Shown one piece after another: positions 51,860 through 61,537 of a DNA stretch of 64,000 nucleotides. Source of the DNA: CAYJEQ01 sp964369235 (lineage in GTDB: Bacteria > Bacillota > Clostridia > Oscillospirales > Ruminococcaceae); contig CAYJEQ010000003.1 in assembly GCA_964369235.1 (NCBI GenBank), forward strand, positions 20,621 through 84,620, written 5' to 3'. The stretch's first letter is position 1. Each line of letters opens with the position of its first letter. The position numbers were made by a program, and so were the translations under genes. The notes beneath the pieces were generated by a model. It ran no database searches. It was given only the letters and a program-made list of their open reading frames with translations, and was not told the origin of the DNA.

Positions 51860-51928
51860 TATTTTATTATAATATTTTCTCAGAGAGAGAACACCTAGAA
51901 AAGGTGAGATTTAAGGAGTGTTTTAATT

Positions 51929-53593
51929 TTGATTACTGGTAATATTTTAAGAGATGCATTTATATCTGCGGCAAATAATCTAGCTAATTGTCGTCATGAA
52001 GTAGACGCACTTAATGTGTTTCCTGTGCCAGATGGTGATACAGGAACTAATATGTCAATGACCTTAGGTGCAGCTAAAAGAGAGCTGGAAATGATAGAAG
52101 ATAATGCGCCTGTATCACAGGTAGCACAAACAGCAGCTTCTGCACTATTAAGAGGTGCTAGAGGTAATTCTGGTGTTATTACATCTCTATTATTTAGAGG
52201 TTTTGCTAAGGGTCTTAGTGGAAAAACCACAGCAACAGCAGCTGATATGGCTAATGCACTTACAATTGGTGTAGAAGCAGCTTATAAAGCTGTAATGAAA
52301 CCTACAGAGGGTACTATTCTTACAGTATCTCGTGTGGCAGGAGAGAAGGCTAATGAGCTTATAACTGATGATATGACTGTAGCACAACTATGGGCAATTG
52401 CTATAGAAGGTGGTAACAAAGCACTAGCAGAAACTCCAGAAATGCTTCCTGTGCTTAAAAAAGCTGGTGTAGTAGATGCTGGGGGTAAAGGCTTTATAGT
52501 TATCGCCCAGGGTATGCAGTCTGTATTTGAAGGCAATGGAATTATTCAAGGTAAAGATACTGATAAAGAAGCAGCAGTTACAGTAAATAACGATGCATTT
52601 ATACAATCAGAAGAAGATATAACATTTACATACTGTACGGAGTTTATCGTACTAAAGAGAGATGTAGATGTACAGCACCTTACACTGCGTGCATACCTAG
52701 AATCTATAGGGGATAGTGTAGTGGTAGTAGATGATGAAGAAATCATCAAATGCCATGTTCATACAGATAATCCAGGTGCAGCAATGGAAGAAGCCCTAAA
52801 ACTTGGTATGCTGACAAAAATTAAAATTGATAATATGCGTGAACAGTTTGCAGGTAAGAAGAAAGCGCCAACTACTTCTTCAGAATTTGAGTTATTCCCT
52901 TATGCAGCTGTGGACGAGGATATAGATTATGGTTTTGTGGCTGTTTGTGCAGGTAATGGTCTAAAGGAGCTTTTCACCGATTTAGGTGTAAATAATGTTG
53001 TAAGTGGTGGACAGACAATGAATCCTTCTACTGATGACATCTTAAAGGCTGTTCATGCTACCCCAGCTAAAACTGTTTTTGTACTACCTAATAATAAGAA
53101 TATTATTATGGCAGCAGAACAGGCGATTAAACTAGCTGATAGAAAAATTATTGTAATGCCTACAACAACGATACCACAAGGGATCTCTGCAATGTTAGCC
53201 TTTGATCCTAGTGTTGAGCCAAAGGAAAACGCTATAGCTATGCACAAAGCATATGAGCGTGTAGGAACAGGTCTAGTTACCTTTGCTGCAAGAGATAGTA
53301 ATTTTGATGGACATAAGATTAAAAAAGGTGAGCTACTTGCCTTAGAAGGATCTAAATTACAGTTTACAGATACTGATTTAGAAAAGACAGTAGTTAAACT
53401 TACAAAAAACATAACAAAAAGAGATACTTACCGTGAGGGTTGCTTTGTAACACTTATCCATGGTAAGGATATAGAGCCAAATTTAGCAGAAAAAATATAC
53501 GAAGCTGTAAGAGCTAAGCTTCATGAAGATATTGAAGTTGTACTTGTTGACGGTGGTCAGCCAGTGTACTACTTTATGATTTCTGTAGAATAA
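51929..53593 (+). CDS. fakA: DAK2-domain fatty-acid kinase subunit A-like protein (YloV/FakA)
   Basis: Kinase subunit related to dihydroxyacetone kinase. In homologues it phosphorylates fatty acids held by a FakB (DegV-family) protein. DAK2 domain at residues 1-200 with NVFPVPDGDTGTNMSMTL and LLRGARGNSGVITSLLFRGFAKG. A middle domain holds CTEFIVLKRDVD and KCHVHTDNPGAAMEEALKLG, and a C-terminal part carries the VSGGQTMNPSTDDIL motif. It has 554 residues, the usual size. TTG start with AAGGAG 10 nt before it. No FakB gene is in the window. Confidence 0.92.
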   Translation: MITGNILRDAFISAANNLANCRHEVDALNVFPVPDGDTGTNMSMTLGAAKRELEMIEDNAPVSQVAQTAASALLRGARGNSGVITSLLFRGFAKGLSGKTTATAADMANALTIGVEAAYKAVMKPTEGTILTVSRVAGEKANELITDDMTVAQLWAIAIEGGNKALAETPEMLPVLKKAGVVDAGGKGFIVIAQGMQSVFEGNGIIQGKDTDKEAAVTVNNDAFIQSEEDITFTYCTEFIVLKRDVDVQHLTLRAYLESIGDSVVVVDDEEIIKCHVHTDNPGAAMEEALKLGMLTKIKIDNMREQFAGKKKAPTTSSEFELFPYAAVDEDIDYGFVAVCAGNGLKELFTDLGVNNVVSGGQTMNPSTDDILKAVHATPAKTVFVLPNNKNIIMAAEQAIKLADRKIIVMPTTTIPQGISAMLAFDPSVEPKENAIAMHKAYERVGTGLVTFAARDSNFDGHKIKKGELLALEGSKLQFTDTDLEKTVVKLTKNITKRDTYREGCFVTLIHGKDIEPNLAEKIYEAVRAKLHEDIEVVLVDGGQPVYYFMISVE

Positions 53594-53600
53594 TATATAA

Positions 53601-53656
53601 AATACTTCTGTATAGAAATAGCTGTTAATAGCTACATCTTTACAGAAGTATTTTTT
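53601..53656. terminator. Terminator between FakA-like and radical SAM genes
   Basis: AATACTTCTGTA pairs perfectly with TACAGAAGTATT. The loop holds a small TAGCT/AGCTA stem. TTTTATTT follows, and the position between convergent genes suits both strands. Confidence 0.85.
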
Positions 53657-53742
53657 ATTTATTAGCTCTGTATCAATACTGAGGTAAAATTCTGTAGGGT
53701 GATTTTCTATTTAACTTAAATATCCCATATTATTAAAACAAT

Positions 53743-55407
53743 CTAAATTCTAATGGGAATTACCATGCCGTTAACACCTCGATTATTATAATCGAAAATA
53801 TATGTTACATCTTCGCCACCTGTGATTATTGGGTGGGAGAATTTTTCTGCTGTGATGTTTCGTATTACAGCTTTAGGCTCACAGTTTATATACTGTGGTA
53901 GATGTTTTTCTATAAATGCCTGATCCTTTAAAAGATTTAGCAGACTATCTCTAGTAAAGCTTTTGCTTTCACTAACAAAGCTAGGCAGTTTATTAGGTGG
54001 ATTATGACAAAGCATATCATATCTGCATAATTCTTCTAAATCACCTAGTATCTGAAGCTCCATATCCTTAGCAAAGTTATAGAGAATCTCATACCTTCCT
54101 AATTGGCTTACAGGGGATAGATGGTACTCTTTCCTGTGATAATAACTACCTAAATTTTGATAAAAGTCAAATGCATTATCAAAATCCCCCTCTAAACCCT
54201 TAATCATAGTACCATACCTACCACTATTATAATAATGGTCTACCATGTCTTCTACTTCTTTTAATCTAAGGGCATCATTAAAGGATAGGCTATCAGTATA
54301 CAGCACCTCAAAAGGAGCATAATCTCTGCTGACAATTCCATAATCTTTATAATCCATCATTAAATCTGAACCACTAAGAAGTTTTAAGAAACCTAATTGT
54401 AGCTGATGGGGTTTGTGACTATAAACATCATTAAAGGATTTTCTAAAGCTATCATAATCTTCTAAAGGTAGCCCAGCAATTAAATCTAAATGTAGATGCA
54501 CATTCCCATAGGAGTGGATTTTATCCACTGCCTGAAAAAGACGAATATTATCACTAGGACGGTTAATTGCTTTTAATGTATGGGGATTAGTGGACTGTAC
54601 GCCTATTTCAAACTGCACCATTCCTTTAGGTAAAGTTGAAATAAGCTCTATAGCACTATCTTTTAGTAAATCAGCAGAAATCTCAAAGTGGAAATTAGTA
54701 TGCCCATTATATGTTTCCTTTAAAAAAATCAAAACTTCCTGAAAGAACTTATTATTTGCATTAAAGGTTCTATCTACAAACTTAACCTGATTAACTTTTT
54801 TATCTATAAAGAGGGATAATTCTTCTTTAACACGATTTATAGATTTAATCCTTACGCCTTTACCAGCAGAGGATAGACAATAGGAACAACTAAAGGGGCA
54901 ACCTCTTGAGCTTTCATAATAAAGTATACGATTGTCCAGTTCTTTAGAGGATAAATCATAAGGAAAGGGTAGGGTGTCAAGATTTTCTACAACAACACCA
55001 TCTATAATTTTTTCCTTTGGTGCATCGCCTTCTAGTATATCCTCTATTAATAATGGCAGTGTTATTTCGCCCTCACCACTTATAAGATAGTCGTAGCTAA
55101 ACTGTGGATAGGGGCTAAAGGATACCTGTGGCCCTCCAATAATAATAATTGTTTCAGGAGATATAAGCTTAATATTATTACACAGCATCTCTATATAATC
55201 ACCATTCCAAATATAAGCAGATAAGGCAACTATGTTGTAATTTCCTGATATAATCTCTCTAAGTATTAGTTCCACACTATTATTTATTGTAAATTCCTTT
55301 ACATGAGTTTCTAAGCCATTAATTTTATTTACTTTATGGTAAAGGTATCTTATAGCTAAATTAGTATGGCTAAATTTAGCATTGATACCACATAGTAATA
55401 ATTTCAT
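53743..55407 (-). CDS. B12-binding radical SAM protein with DUF4080
   Basis: Radical SAM enzyme of 554 residues. A cobalamin-binding-type domain lies at residues 1-125 (ALSAYIWNGDYIEMLCNNIK, IIIGGPQVSFSP). The radical SAM core has CxxxCxxC at C170, C174 and C177, QFEIGVQSTNPHTLKAINRP and LHLDLIAGLPLEDYDSF. The C-terminal part matches DUF4080. It probably catalyses a methylation or other radical step on an unknown substrate. The ATG is preceded on the minus strand by AAAAAGGA. Transcribed alone. Confidence 0.88.
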   Translation of the reverse strand: MKLLLCGINAKFSHTNLAIRYLYHKVNKINGLETHVKEFTINNSVELILREIISGNYNIVALSAYIWNGDYIEMLCNNIKLISPETIIIIGGPQVSFSPYPQFSYDYLISGEGEITLPLLIEDILEGDAPKEKIIDGVVVENLDTLPFPYDLSSKELDNRILYYESSRGCPFSCSYCLSSAGKGVRIKSINRVKEELSLFIDKKVNQVKFVDRTFNANNKFFQEVLIFLKETYNGHTNFHFEISADLLKDSAIELISTLPKGMVQFEIGVQSTNPHTLKAINRPSDNIRLFQAVDKIHSYGNVHLHLDLIAGLPLEDYDSFRKSFNDVYSHKPHQLQLGFLKLLSGSDLMMDYKDYGIVSRDYAPFEVLYTDSLSFNDALRLKEVEDMVDHYYNSGRYGTMIKGLEGDFDNAFDFYQNLGSYYHRKEYHLSPVSQLGRYEILYNFAKDMELQILGDLEELCRYDMLCHNPPNKLPSFVSESKSFTRDSLLNLLKDQAFIEKHLPQYINCEPKAVIRNITAEKFSHPIITGGEDVTYIFDYNNRGVNGMVIPIRI

Positions 55408-55711
55408 ATATAATCATCCTTTTTCCAATTTAATTTTTGTAGGCTATGAAAAACCGTTAATATACAATTTAATCTATATAAATAAGAATACCCTTTATTA
55501 TAGCATAAATTTTATAATCAAGGTAGCCTTAGGGGACTTTATATATTTTCATTCAGTAGACATATAGCATTGTGATTTTAGCCAATTATTGTACAAAGTT
55601 TATTATATCATAGGATAAGATTTGAGAAAACCATTGTACTTTTGTAATATATGTGTTAAACTTACAGTAAAATTATAGCAAAATACCAATAGACTTTTGA
55701 GGTGAATTACA
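55408..55711. other. Divergent intergenic region without a recognised gene
   Basis: About 300 bases between the radical SAM gene (minus) and pncB (plus). AT-rich, with a possible -10 TAAAAT at 55668-55673 for pncB but no good -35 at 17 bp. No RNA structure, tRNA or conserved riboswitch could be recognised. A short open frame extending in from the radical SAM gene has no ribosome site and is not accepted. Confidence 0.5.
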
Positions 55712-57184
55712 ATGAGTGAAAACTATAATAGACCATTTTCTAACGAGAGAAACTTAACTATGCTAATGGATTTTTATGAATTGTCTATGGCAAATGGATA
55801 CTTAAAGGAAGGCTATCAAGATGTAGAAGTAGTTTTTGATATGTTCTTTAGAAGGGTGCCAGATAAAGGCGGATTTGCCATATTTGCAGGACTTCAGCAG
55901 CTTATTACCTATCTAAATGAACTGAGCTTTAATGAACTAGATCTGGAGTTTATGCAAAAGGAGTATGGCTTTGGCGATGAGTTTATTGATTATCTAAGAG
56001 ATTTTCAGTTTACCTGTGATGTTTGGGCTGTAAAAGAAGGTACTCCTATATTTCCTCATGAACCTATAGTAATTATAAAAGGCCCAGCAATGCAAGCGCA
56101 GCTTATTGAAACAATGCTTCTGCTTACAATAAACCACCAAACTATGATTGCTACTAAAACTAATCGTATAGTTAGAGCAGCTGAGGGGCGTAGCGTTAGT
56201 GAATACGGTTCTCGTCGTGCCCATGGATATGATGCAGCGCTACTTGGAGCAAGAGCGGCATATATTGGAGGGGCTTCCTCTACTTCCTGTACAATGGCAC
56301 ATCAAGTTTATGGTGTTCCAGCAGGAGGAACAATGGCACATAGCTGGGTACAATTATTTGAAAATGAATATGAAGCCTTTAAATCCTATGCTGCTAACTA
56401 CCCAGATAACTGTGTATTACTGGTGGATACATATAATGTTTTAAATTCAGGAGTTCCTAATGCTATTAAGGTTTTTGACGAGATTGTAGTACCTACAGGT
56501 AATCGCCCACAAGCTATAAGAATAGACAGTGGTGACCTTGCATACCTATCAAAAAAGGCAAGAAATCTTCTTGATGATGCAGGCTACAGTGATGTTAAGA
56601 TTATTGCTTCTAATGCTTTAGATGAATATATTATAAGAGATTTATTAATTCAAAATGCAGCTATTGATGTTTTTGGAGTAGGTGAAAACCTTATTACTAG
56701 TAAATCAGAGCCAGTATTTGGTGGAGTATATAAGCTAGCAGCAGTAGAGAGAAATGGTGTAATCACCCCTAAGATTAAAGTAAGTGAAACTATCGAAAAG
56801 GTAACAAATCCTCACTTTAAAATGCTGTATAGATTTTACGATAAAACTAGTGGTAAGGCTCTAGCTGATTACATCACTATCCATGATGAGGTAGTTGATG
56901 ACAGTGGCGAGTTAGAGATATTTGATCCTAAAGCACCTTGGAAGAGAAAAAACCTTGATAATTTTGTAGCTGTACCACTTTTAGTTAAGATTTTTGACAG
57001 AGGTGTACAGGTTTATGATAAGCCTAAGTTAGAGGATATTAGAGCATATTCAGCTGCTGAGATTGATAAGCTATGGGCTGAGGTTAAGAGATTTGAGTAT
57101 CCTCATAAATACTATGTAGATTTATCCCAAAGATTATTTGACTTAAAGCAAAGTATGCTAAATAATATTAGAGTGGAGGGGTAG
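55712..57184 (+). CDS. pncB: Nicotinate phosphoribosyltransferase
   Basis: Enzyme of NAD salvage that joins nicotinate and PRPP. TMLMDFYELSMANGYLKEG, FDMFFRRVPDKGGFAIFAGL, SEYGSRRAHGYDAALLGARAAYIGG and RIDSGDLAYLSKKAR are hallmarks of the type with the C-terminal extension. Length 490 residues. TGAGGTGAA stands before the ATG. The NhaC-type gene starts one base after its stop region, so both are cotranscribed. With nadK elsewhere in the window it supplies NAD(P). Confidence 0.95.
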   Translation: MSENYNRPFSNERNLTMLMDFYELSMANGYLKEGYQDVEVVFDMFFRRVPDKGGFAIFAGLQQLITYLNELSFNELDLEFMQKEYGFGDEFIDYLRDFQFTCDVWAVKEGTPIFPHEPIVIIKGPAMQAQLIETMLLLTINHQTMIATKTNRIVRAAEGRSVSEYGSRRAHGYDAALLGARAAYIGGASSTSCTMAHQVYGVPAGGTMAHSWVQLFENEYEAFKSYAANYPDNCVLLVDTYNVLNSGVPNAIKVFDEIVVPTGNRPQAIRIDSGDLAYLSKKARNLLDDAGYSDVKIIASNALDEYIIRDLLIQNAAIDVFGVGENLITSKSEPVFGGVYKLAAVERNGVITPKIKVSETIEKVTNPHFKMLYRFYDKTSGKALADYITIHDEVVDDSGELEIFDPKAPWKRKNLDNFVAVPLLVKIFDRGVQVYDKPKLEDIRAYSAAEIDKLWAEVKRFEYPHKYYVDLSQRLFDLKQSMLNNIRVEG

Positions 57185-57185
57185 T

Positions 57186-58502
57186 GTGTTATACATAGCC
57201 ATTGCCATAACCTTTACAGCCTTAATTGGTGCTGTATTTTTTGATGTGTTTTTAGGATATCCTTTATTTCTAAGCTATGTTGTGTTTGCCATACTATCGG
57301 CAAAAAGAGGGTTTAAACTATCCCAAATATCCAAAATGTCATGGGGCGGTATAAAAAAAGCCTTAATTGTAGTACCTACTTTTCTTATGATTGGTATGCT
57401 TACAGCTTCTTGGCTACAATCAGGAACTATCCCTGCACTGGTAGTTTTAGGAATGGAGTTTATTACTCCTGAGATATTTGTAGTAAGTAGCTTTTGGCTG
57501 TGTGCAGTTATGTCCATGCTTTTAGGATCTTCCTTTGGCTCAACAAGTACTATGGGGATTGTCCTTATTACCATAGCTCGAACTAGTGGTATTGATATTA
57601 ATCTAGTAGCTGGTGCAATTATATGTGGTGTATATGTAGGGGATAGATCCTCGCCAATGTCCACCTGTGTTGCACTTACATCCACAGTAAGTAAAAGCAG
57701 TTTCTACCCCTCAGTAAAAAAATCTATTAAATCCTCTATAATACCCTTTATAATTTCCTCTATATTATTTTATATAAGCAGTATGAATTATAATATTCAG
57801 TGGGATGGGCTTACCATTGCCCAGCAGATACAAGAGGAATTTACTGTGGGATTAGTGCCAATTATTCCTGCACTGATTATTATAACCATGTGCTTACTAA
57901 AGATTAATATGAAGGTATGTATCCTTGTTAGCTCACTATCGGCAGCAGCAATATCTATCTTAGTGCAAGGTGCTATGCCTACGGAGGTATTAAATACATT
58001 TGTATTTGGATTTAATCTACCAGAAACCTCTGCTATTAAGGATTTAATATCCGGTGGTGGTATTATGAGTATGTTTAGTGCAGCAGTAGTTGTTCTTGTT
58101 TCCTGCTGTATAGCTGGAGTTTTTGAAGGAAGTAAATTCATCTCAGAAATTAAAGGGCAGTATAAGGTATTAAGTCCAGCTAATAGATTTCTTAAAACTA
58201 TCTATTATTCACTAGCAACCTCAACGATATTCTGTAATCAAACTGCAACCATCATTATGACCGATGAAATGGTTAAATCTGACTATGAGAAAGACAAAAC
58301 TCTAAAAACTAATCTTTTCCTAGACCTGATTACAGCTGCAGCAACACTGCCTACAATGATACCTTGGAATGTAGCTATATATGTGCCTATACAGGTGCTA
58401 GGGGTAACTGGTGTAGGTTATATGCAGTTTTTATACTACATATTTGCTCTTAATATAGTAAGATATCTTCATCTACTTATTAAAGGGAAAAAGAAATCAT
58501 AA
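57186..58502 (+). CDS. NhaC-family Na+/H+ antiporter
   Basis: Membrane antiporter of 438 residues with about eleven helices. LLGSSFGSTSTMGIVLITIA, GAIICGVYVGDRSSPMSTCVAL, and TIFCNQTATIIMTDEM are conserved NhaC regions. The GTG start is 3-4 nt after GGAGGGG, in the end of pncB. Some members exchange malate for lactate or other ions, so specificity is not certain. Its pairing with pncB is unexplained. Confidence 0.88.
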   Translation: MLYIAIAITFTALIGAVFFDVFLGYPLFLSYVVFAILSAKRGFKLSQISKMSWGGIKKALIVVPTFLMIGMLTASWLQSGTIPALVVLGMEFITPEIFVVSSFWLCAVMSMLLGSSFGSTSTMGIVLITIARTSGIDINLVAGAIICGVYVGDRSSPMSTCVALTSTVSKSSFYPSVKKSIKSSIIPFIISSILFYISSMNYNIQWDGLTIAQQIQEEFTVGLVPIIPALIIITMCLLKINMKVCILVSSLSAAAISILVQGAMPTEVLNTFVFGFNLPETSAIKDLISGGGIMSMFSAAVVVLVSCCIAGVFEGSKFISEIKGQYKVLSPANRFLKTIYYSLATSTIFCNQTATIIMTDEMVKSDYEKDKTLKTNLFLDLITAAATLPTMIPWNVAIYVPIQVLGVTGVGYMQFLYYIFALNIVRYLHLLIKGKKKS

Positions 58503-58528
58503 AACCATATAAATAATCATAATAATAA

Positions 58529-58566
58529 AAACAGTGAAGCTTTAATATGCTTTGCTGTTTTTTTCT
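58529..58566 (+). terminator. Terminator of the pncB-nhaC unit
   Basis: AAACAGTGAAGC pairs with GCTTTGCTGTTT, with two G-T wobbles, around an 8-nt loop, followed by TTTT; 26 nt after the stop. Confidence 0.8.
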
Positions 58567-58623
58567 TTATTAGAGTAATTTTTATTAAGATTAATGGAAG
58601 TTTGTGAAAGGATGGTTATATTT

Positions 58624-59385
58624 ATGAAGTTTTTTATACTTGGGAGAAAAGGTTTTTTATTTGGTTTGTTACTATATATTATGACTATAGTAGCAGTTGT
58701 GGGGTTTGGCACTGTTAATGTTTCTCAGGTTAGTAGCAGTCAGGTTAAAGAACTGCCAATTTACAGTGTGGCAAGGGAGGATAACGCCGTATCTATGGGA
58801 ATTAACTGTGCATGGGGCGATGAGGATATTATAGCGATGCTGGATATACTTGATGCACATGATGTTAAGGCTACATTTTTTTTAGTGGGAGAATGGGCAG
58901 AAAAATACCCAGAGAAAGTTATGGAAATCTATAAAAGAGGTCATGAAATAGGCACCCACTCCCAAAGTCACCCAGACATGGCAACACTAAGTAAAGAAGA
59001 AATTATCACTGAGCTCGACAGTTCAGCTAAAGCAGTAGAAGCAGTAACTGGTAAAACACCAATACTATTTAGACCGCCATCTGGGTCATATAATAATCTT
59101 TTAATTAGTACTGCAAGGGAGAAAGGCTACTATACCATACAGTGGAATAGAGATAGCCTTGACTGGATGGATAAAACAGCAGAGGAAATAGTGGGATTAT
59201 GTACTAATGAACTCCAAAGTGGGGATATTATGCTACTACATGCTGGTGCAAAAAATACTTTAGAAGCCTTGCCTTTATTACTTGAAAAAACAAAGGAAAA
59301 AGGTTATAATATACTGGCTGTTGGTGAACTTATATTTTTAGGTGAATATTCCTTAGATCATGAGGGAAGACAGCATAGTAAATAA
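58624..59385 (+). CDS. Polysaccharide deacetylase-like protein, PdaB type
   Basis: Membrane-anchored NodB-homology protein of about 253 residues. An N-terminal helix (FLFGLLLYIMTIVAVVGFG) precedes the catalytic domain. ATFFLVGEWAEKYPEK, GHEIGTHSQSHPDM (metal-binding HSxxH), LFRPPSGSYN and QWNRDSLDWMD are conserved. The first motif reads GINCAWGDED: the Asp that normally acts as base is Asn. This may be a clostridial variant with changed or reduced activity. PdaB-type proteins act in spore cortex maturation. The ATG is 11 nt after GAAAGGA. Confidence 0.87.
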   Translation: MKFFILGRKGFLFGLLLYIMTIVAVVGFGTVNVSQVSSSQVKELPIYSVAREDNAVSMGINCAWGDEDIIAMLDILDAHDVKATFFLVGEWAEKYPEKVMEIYKRGHEIGTHSQSHPDMATLSKEEIITELDSSAKAVEAVTGKTPILFRPPSGSYNNLLISTAREKGYYTIQWNRDSLDWMDKTAEEIVGLCTNELQSGDIMLLHAGAKNTLEALPLLLEKTKEKGYNILAVGELIFLGEYSLDHEGRQHSK

Positions 59386-59433
59386 AATATAGAATAATAA
59401 AATGGGATTATCTAGAGAAAGGCAAGGACTTTT

Positions 59434-60597
59434 ATGTATAGTTTTGATAATATAGCTAATAGAGTAGGTACAGAATCTCGTAAATGGAGTGTTATTCCAG
59501 AGGATGTTAACAGAGAAAATCTTCATGCTATGTGGGTAGCTGATATGGAATTTAAGACTCCTGATTTTGTTATGGAAGAGATTAAAACAAGGATGGAGCA
59601 TCCTGTATTAGGTTATTTTGAATTAGGTGAGGATTTTTATAATCCTATTAAGCACTGGCATAAAAGCAGATATAAAGTATCTAATATTGAAAACCACAAT
59701 ATTAGCTATCAAAACACTGTACTAGGTGGATATAGCTGTGCACAGTACACTCTAACCGAAGAAGGGGAGAGTATGTTAGTTAACACCCCTTGTTATGTGG
59801 GCTTTATTAATCAGAGTTATAATAAAGGGAGAGCCTTATTAGATAGCCCTTTAATCAGAGATGAACAGGGCAAATTTATCTTTGATTATAATGATATGGA
59901 AGAAAAAATCATAAGTAATAATATTAAATTAGCTATACTTTGTAGTCCACATAATCCAACAGGTAGAGTATGGACTAGAGAGGAGCTAGAGAGATATGTG
60001 TCAATCTGTGAAAAACACAATGTGAAAATTATATCCGATGAAATTTGGGCTGATTTTATACTTGAAGGTGAGCATATTCCTACTCATACTATTAGTCCAT
60101 ACGCCAAAGAAAATACCATCAGTTTATATTCCTGTACTAAAACCTTTAATATTTCTGCACTGCTTACTTCATACACTGTTATTTATAATAAAGAGCTAAT
60201 GGAAGCCTATGAAAAAACAGCACAGCTGACCCATTATAATGATCCTAACACTCTTTCTATAGTAGCACAAAAAGGTGGATACCTAAATGGTGCAGATTGG
60301 GTAGATGAGATGTGCCAGTATATAAAGGGAAATCTTCAGTATGCAGTATCCTTTGTAAAGCAGCACCTACCTAAGGTTAAGGTGGCAATGCCAGAAGGTA
60401 CATATCTACTATGGCTAGATTTTAAGGATATGGGACTTACCTGTGATGAAGTTTGTAGTAAACTTCACGCTAAAGGGCTAATGCCTGACAACGGCAGAAA
60501 GTACTGGGCATATACCAGTGTAAGACTTAATCTATCTACTTCAAAAGCTAAGGTAGAGGAAGCTATGGCTGTGCTAAAAGAAGTTTTTGCAGATTAA
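59434..60597 (+). CDS. MalY/PatB-type PLP-dependent C-S lyase/aminotransferase
   Basis: Fold-type I PLP enzyme of 387 residues, probably a cystathionine beta-lyase or aminotransferase of the MalY/PatB group. LHAMWVADMEFKTPDFV, LCSPHNPTGRVWTREELE, ISDEIWADFIL and SLYSCTKTFNIS (PLP Lys) are typical, as is the C-terminal SVRLNLSTSKAKVEEAM. AGAAAGG is 13 nt before the ATG. It follows the deacetylase after 48 nt. Which substrate it uses is open. Confidence 0.9.
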   Translation: MYSFDNIANRVGTESRKWSVIPEDVNRENLHAMWVADMEFKTPDFVMEEIKTRMEHPVLGYFELGEDFYNPIKHWHKSRYKVSNIENHNISYQNTVLGGYSCAQYTLTEEGESMLVNTPCYVGFINQSYNKGRALLDSPLIRDEQGKFIFDYNDMEEKIISNNIKLAILCSPHNPTGRVWTREELERYVSICEKHNVKIISDEIWADFILEGEHIPTHTISPYAKENTISLYSCTKTFNISALLTSYTVIYNKELMEAYEKTAQLTHYNDPNTLSIVAQKGGYLNGADWVDEMCQYIKGNLQYAVSFVKQHLPKVKVAMPEGTYLLWLDFKDMGLTCDEVCSKLHAKGLMPDNGRKYWAYTSVRLNLSTSKAKVEEAMAVLKEVFAD

Positions 60598-60620
60598 TAA
60601 TAAAAAATATAAAAAAACTA

Positions 60621-60649
60621 TTGCATTTACAGAATATTAGTGATATAAT
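60621..60649 (+). promoter_or_regulatory. rpsB promoter, TTGCAT-N17-TATAAT
   Basis: Perfect TATAAT 17 bases after TTGCAT, 24 nt after the PatB-like stop. It predicts a transcript start near 60656-60660, just before the structured leader. Confidence 0.75.
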
Positions 60650-60665
60650 ATTTCAGATAACGCAC

Positions 60666-60711
60666 GGAGTGGCGTAGCAAAAGTTGCTACAAGCTGATCT
60701 TTCCAGTGTCC
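60666..60711 (+). promoter_or_regulatory. Structured 5' leader of rpsB, candidate ribosomal-protein regulatory element
   Basis: GTAGCAA and TTGCTAC (60674-60690) form a 7-bp hairpin with a 3-nt loop. It is enclosed by outer pairs TGG/CCA and GGA/TCC separated by an unpaired GTG bulge. The leader is about 135 nt from predicted transcript start to ATG. A translational autoregulatory site for S2 is plausible but not established from sequence. Confidence 0.5.
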
Positions 60712-60795
60712 TATATATAAATTCTATAACTTAACATTATATAGTGATGAAAGAGAGTTTACCACCCGGAGGTTAAACAAAAGGAGGAAATAACA

Positions 60796-61524
60796 ATGGG
60801 CGTAGTATCAATGAAACAACTATTAGAAGCAGGTGTACACTTCGGTCACCAGACAAGAAGATGGAACCCAAAAATGGCTGAGTATATCTTTACTGAGAGA
60901 AATGGTATCTATATCATAGACCTACAGAAAACAGTAAAGAAACTAGAAGAGGCTTACATGTTCATTAGAGATGTATCCGCTAACGGCGATACAGTTCTAT
61001 TTGTAGGTACTAAGAAGCAGGCTAGTGATTCCGTAAGAGAAGAAGCAGAGCGTGCAGGTGTACACTTTGTTAACGCTAGATGGCTTGGCGGTATGATGAC
61101 AAACTTCAAAACAATTCGTAGAAGAATTGAAAGACTTGCACAGCTAAGAAAAATGCAAGAAGATGGTACATTTGACCGTCTACCAAAGAAGGAAGTTATC
61201 AAGCTTGAGCTAGAAATCGAAAAGCTAGAAAAATTCCTTGGTGGTATCAAGAACATGAATAAGCTACCAGGTGCTCTATTCGTAGTTGACCCAAGAAAAG
61301 AAAAAATCGCTGTTGCAGAAGCTCACAACCTAGGTATCCCAGTAGTAGCTATCGTTGACACAAACTGTGATCCAGACGAAGTTGACTATGTAATCCCAGG
61401 TAATGACGATGCTATTCGTGCTGTTAAGCTAATTGCACACGCTATCGCTGACGCTATCATCGAAGGTAGACAGGGCGAAGAAGTTGCAGAAGTAGAAGCA
61501 ACAGAAGAAGTTACAGCTGAGTAA
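60796..61524 (+). CDS. rpsB: 30S ribosomal protein S2
   Basis: Small-subunit ribosomal protein. MKQLLEAGVHFGHQTRRWNP, FVGTKKQASDSVREEAERAG, RWLGGMMTNFKTIRRRI and GIPVVAIVDTNCDPD are strongly conserved; the C-terminus has an acidic tail. Length 242 residues. AAAAGGAGG lies before the ATG. Leucine is written CTA in 12 of 17 cases and TTA once. It has its own promoter and leader, and a hairpin terminator separates it from tsf. Confidence 0.98.
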   Translation: MGVVSMKQLLEAGVHFGHQTRRWNPKMAEYIFTERNGIYIIDLQKTVKKLEEAYMFIRDVSANGDTVLFVGTKKQASDSVREEAERAGVHFVNARWLGGMMTNFKTIRRRIERLAQLRKMQEDGTFDRLPKKEVIKLELEIEKLEKFLGGIKNMNKLPGALFVVDPRKEKIAVAEAHNLGIPVVAIVDTNCDPDEVDYVIPGNDDAIRAVKLIAHAIADAIIEGRQGEEVAEVEATEEVTAE

Positions 61525-61537
61525 TTTATGTTTATTC

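Noticed and set aside
52190..52606. Several minus-strand open frames under the FakA-like gene, also seen under tsf, rpsB and the beta-helix lipoprotein
   Set aside because: They are mirror images of coding bias in strong genes, without ribosome sites or family features.
55382..55567. Possible 61-residue protein on the plus strand at the start of the radical SAM gene
   Set aside because: No ribosome site, composition typical of AT-rich non-coding DNA, and it runs out of the opposite-strand gene start.
55408..55711. Riboswitch (for example NAD-responsive) before pncB
   Set aside because: No conserved pairing or motif could be recognised in this AT-rich region.
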